From Nevskia sp. (lineage in GTDB: Bacteria > Pseudomonadota > Gammaproteobacteria > Nevskiales > Nevskiaceae), in NCBI GenBank assembly GCA_031291075.1, contig JARLJS010000151.1:62001-126000 (forward strand): a stretch of 64,000 nucleotides of DNA, written 5' to 3'. Shown in pieces: positions 62,633 to 64,000 of the stretch; positions within the stretch are counted from its first letter, which is position 1; each line of letters begins with the position of its first letter. Made by a program: the position numbers and the translations under genes. A model generated the notes under the pieces. That model was not told where the DNA came from. It worked only from the letters and a program-made list of their open reading frames with translations, and searched no databases.

Positions 62633-64000
62633 ATGCTTCTGAGAGACCAGAATCTCCGCGATCTTCCCGGTCCGCTGGCGGACATCGCGACCGAGCACCG
62701 GATCGCAGCGCGCGTCCTGGCCCTGATCGATCAGCAGGTCGGAGTCCTGGAGAATCGGCGCCGACCTGACCTGCGGCTGCTACGCGAAGCTCTGCATTTC
62801 TTCGTGAACGTGCTCGATCGGGTTCACCACCCGCGGGAGGACCTGATCTTCGAGCGGATACAGGGGCGCGGGAATGGCGGCGCCGATGAGGAGATGAACC
62901 GGTTTCGTGTCGACCACGAGGAGCTGCGCTTATCCGGCCTGGCGCTTCTGGACCAGATCCACAAGCTCAAGCTGGCGGCGCGCGGTGCGGAGCGGAAGGC
63001 CCTCGGCCAAGACCTCGCTGCCTACAGTGCCAGCATGCGGCACCACATGCGCATGGAGGAGACGCGCATCTATGAACCGGCCCGCAGCCTGCTGTCGGAC
63101 AGCGACTGGTGGGATATCGAAAACCGGCTTGCCAGCCTGCCGCAGCCGATCTGTGGGCTGGACCAGGCGCCGGAGTATCGGTGGCTGCTGGATCGCTATC
63201 TCAATGAGGTCGCCGTGGTCTCGGTGGGAAAACTGCCCTTTGCATGGATCGACCGCGTGGCGTCGTCGGTGGAGCGTGCCGTACACACTGGCGCGGCCGT
63301 GTCCCGGCTCCCCTCGCGCATTCTGCGCCTGGCTGGACGCAGTTCGCGTCACATGGCCAGGACGGTTCTGGCGGTACGCAGCATCCCGACGGCCATTGCT
63401 GCCTGCGAGGCGGTTTCGGCAGAGTGCGTTACCGAGGGAAGGGCGGCTTATGTTCTGCTAAGGGATTCGGTTCGTGCAACGGCGGCGTTTGAATCCCTGC
63501 CGGGTTCTGGCGGCGAGGGTCAAGGCATACGGACGCTCCGCTCGGAAGCTGATCTGCTCGGCTTTGGCGAGTCGCCCGCAGCGCGCGCCGGCAAGGCGTC
63601 GGTCAGCTGGCAGGCGGCATGCGCCAGCCTCGTGTTCCGGGCGGTTCTGAAGCCGCTGCTGGCCGGACCAGCCCTGCGGCTGGCGGCCATGCCGTACCTG
63701 CGGACCCCGGCCAAGGCTCCACGCGGGTTCCAGGTCGTTCCTGTGGAGCAGGCGGGCTTTGTCGGCCGCCGCATCCAGCCATTGCAAGGCGCAGCGGCGA
63801 GCCGGACGATCCTCTACCTTCCCGGGGGAGCGTTCATCTTTCCCGCCTTCAGCGGTCACCTGTATGTTCTGGCCTACCTGAGCAGGAAGTGCGAAGCGCA
63901 GGGCCTGCTGGTGGACTATCGTCTGGCGCCGCAGCATCCGTTTCCCGCCAGCCTCGACGATGCCCTGGCGGCGTACTGTTACTTGCTCGACACGGGCGTT
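62633..64000 (+). CDS. Hemerythrin domain fused to an alpha/beta hydrolase (HSL type), partial
   Basis: 456 codons to the window edge, no stop; from the ATG at 62633 (a nearby ATG at 62625 hits a stop at once). Residues 1-155 are a hemerythrin cation-binding domain: EHR (22), HFFVNVLDRVHHPREDLIFER (His55, His65/66, Glu69), DHEEL (His95) and RHHMRMEETRIYEP (His137/138, Glu142/143). After a linker, about 390-456 carry YLPGGAFIF (oxyanion hole, PGGA in place of HGGG) and DYRLAPQHPFPASLDDALAAY, the hormone-sensitive-lipase family. The nucleophile Ser lies beyond the window. 58 bases after the propeller gene, so probably same operon. Confidence 0.85.
   Translation, partial: MLLRDQNLRDLPGPLADIATEHRIAARVLALIDQQVGVLENRRRPDLRLLREALHFFVNVLDRVHHPREDLIFERIQGRGNGGADEEMNRFRVDHEELRLSGLALLDQIHKLKLAARGAERKALGQDLAAYSASMRHHMRMEETRIYEPARSLLSDSDWWDIENRLASLPQPICGLDQAPEYRWLLDRYLNEVAVVSVGKLPFAWIDRVASSVERAVHTGAAVSRLPSRILRLAGRSSRHMARTVLAVRSIPTAIAACEAVSAECVTEGRAAYVLLRDSVRATAAFESLPGSGGEGQGIRTLRSEADLLGFGESPAARAGKASVSWQAACASLVFRAVLKPLLAGPALRLAAMPYLRTPAKAPRGFQVVPVEQAGFVGRRIQPLQGAAASRTILYLPGGAFIFPAFSGHLYVLAYLSRKCEAQGLLVDYRLAPQHPFPASLDDALAAYCYLLDTGV

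Overview
The window is high-GC, gene-dense bacterial DNA (57 protein-coding genes called, no tRNA, rRNA, CRISPR array or insertion sequence seen). A TonB-dependent outer-membrane receptor, a complete ExbB/ExbD/TonB energising operon and a periplasmic quinoprotein point to a Gram-negative bacterium. The DUF3450-ExbB-ExbB-ExbD-ExbD-TonB-TPR order is a style I associate with Gammaproteobacteria; a sphingomonad is less likely but not excluded. The gene content is that of a catabolic island for a hydrophobic, probably polycyclic or isoprenoid compound (steroid- or terpenoid-like). There are three cytochromes P450 with two ferredoxins, two FAD enzymes like 3-ketosteroid delta1-dehydrogenase, ten short-chain or extended dehydrogenases, four AMP-forming acyl-CoA ligases, a class III CoA-transferase, a thiolase, a crotonase, a MaoC-like hydratase, a molybdenum hydroxylase, a Rieske oxygenase and a TauD-type dioxygenase. 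The actual substrate cannot be read from the sequence.

Layout. 1-2993 (minus): crotonase-fold protein, HyuB and HyuA (cut by the window edge). 3339-4133 (plus): SDR. 4171-8238 (minus): aldo/keto reductase, thiolase, and a P450 with an extra C-terminal domain. 8525-9238 (plus): TetR. 9245-12507 (minus): EthD-like protein, SDR, KstD-like FAD enzyme. 12753-16478 (plus): 3Fe-4S ferredoxin, 3alpha-HSD-like SDR, P450, amidohydrolase. 16530-17726 (minus): MarR and TetR regulators. 17956-21009 (plus): SDR and PQQ dehydrogenase. 21053-25879 (minus): translationally coupled CoxG-CoxM-CoxS-CoxL-type molybdenum hydroxylase, whose large subunit carries the same extra domain as the P450. 26422-29127 (plus): TonB-dependent receptor. 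29156-35005 (minus): two acyl-CoA ligases, a small conserved protein, a CoA-transferase and an extended SDR. 35274-41649 (plus): SDR, CMD-like protein, ligase, KstD-like enzyme, orphan E2 acyltransferase, TetR. 41918-44735 (plus): SDR, MaoC-like, SDR. 44760-47714 (minus): aldehyde dehydrogenase and ligase. 48011-51617 (plus): P450, 2Fe-2S ferredoxin, a stand-alone copy of the extra domain, TetR, SDR. 51634-54904 (minus): TauD dioxygenase, Rieske oxygenase, SDR. 55477-64000 (plus): DUF3450-ExbB-ExbB-ExbD-ExbD-TonB-TPR-propeller operon, then a hemerythrin/alpha-beta-hydrolase fusion running off the end.

How it may work together (inference). Substrate enters through the TonB receptor powered by the dedicated Exb/TonB system. 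Oxygenases and the PQQ and molybdenum enzymes oxidise it, SDRs and the aldehyde dehydrogenase take alcohols to ketones or acids, ligases and the CoA-transferase make CoA esters, and the crotonase, MaoC protein and thiolase shorten them. Three signals tie the region together beyond gene content. First, a roughly 97-residue domain occurs fused to a P450, fused to the molybdenum hydroxylase and alone. Second, a CAACANTGTTG operator family lies in several promoters. Third, a near-identical 21-bp palindrome lies before both the third P450 operon and the Exb/TonB operon.
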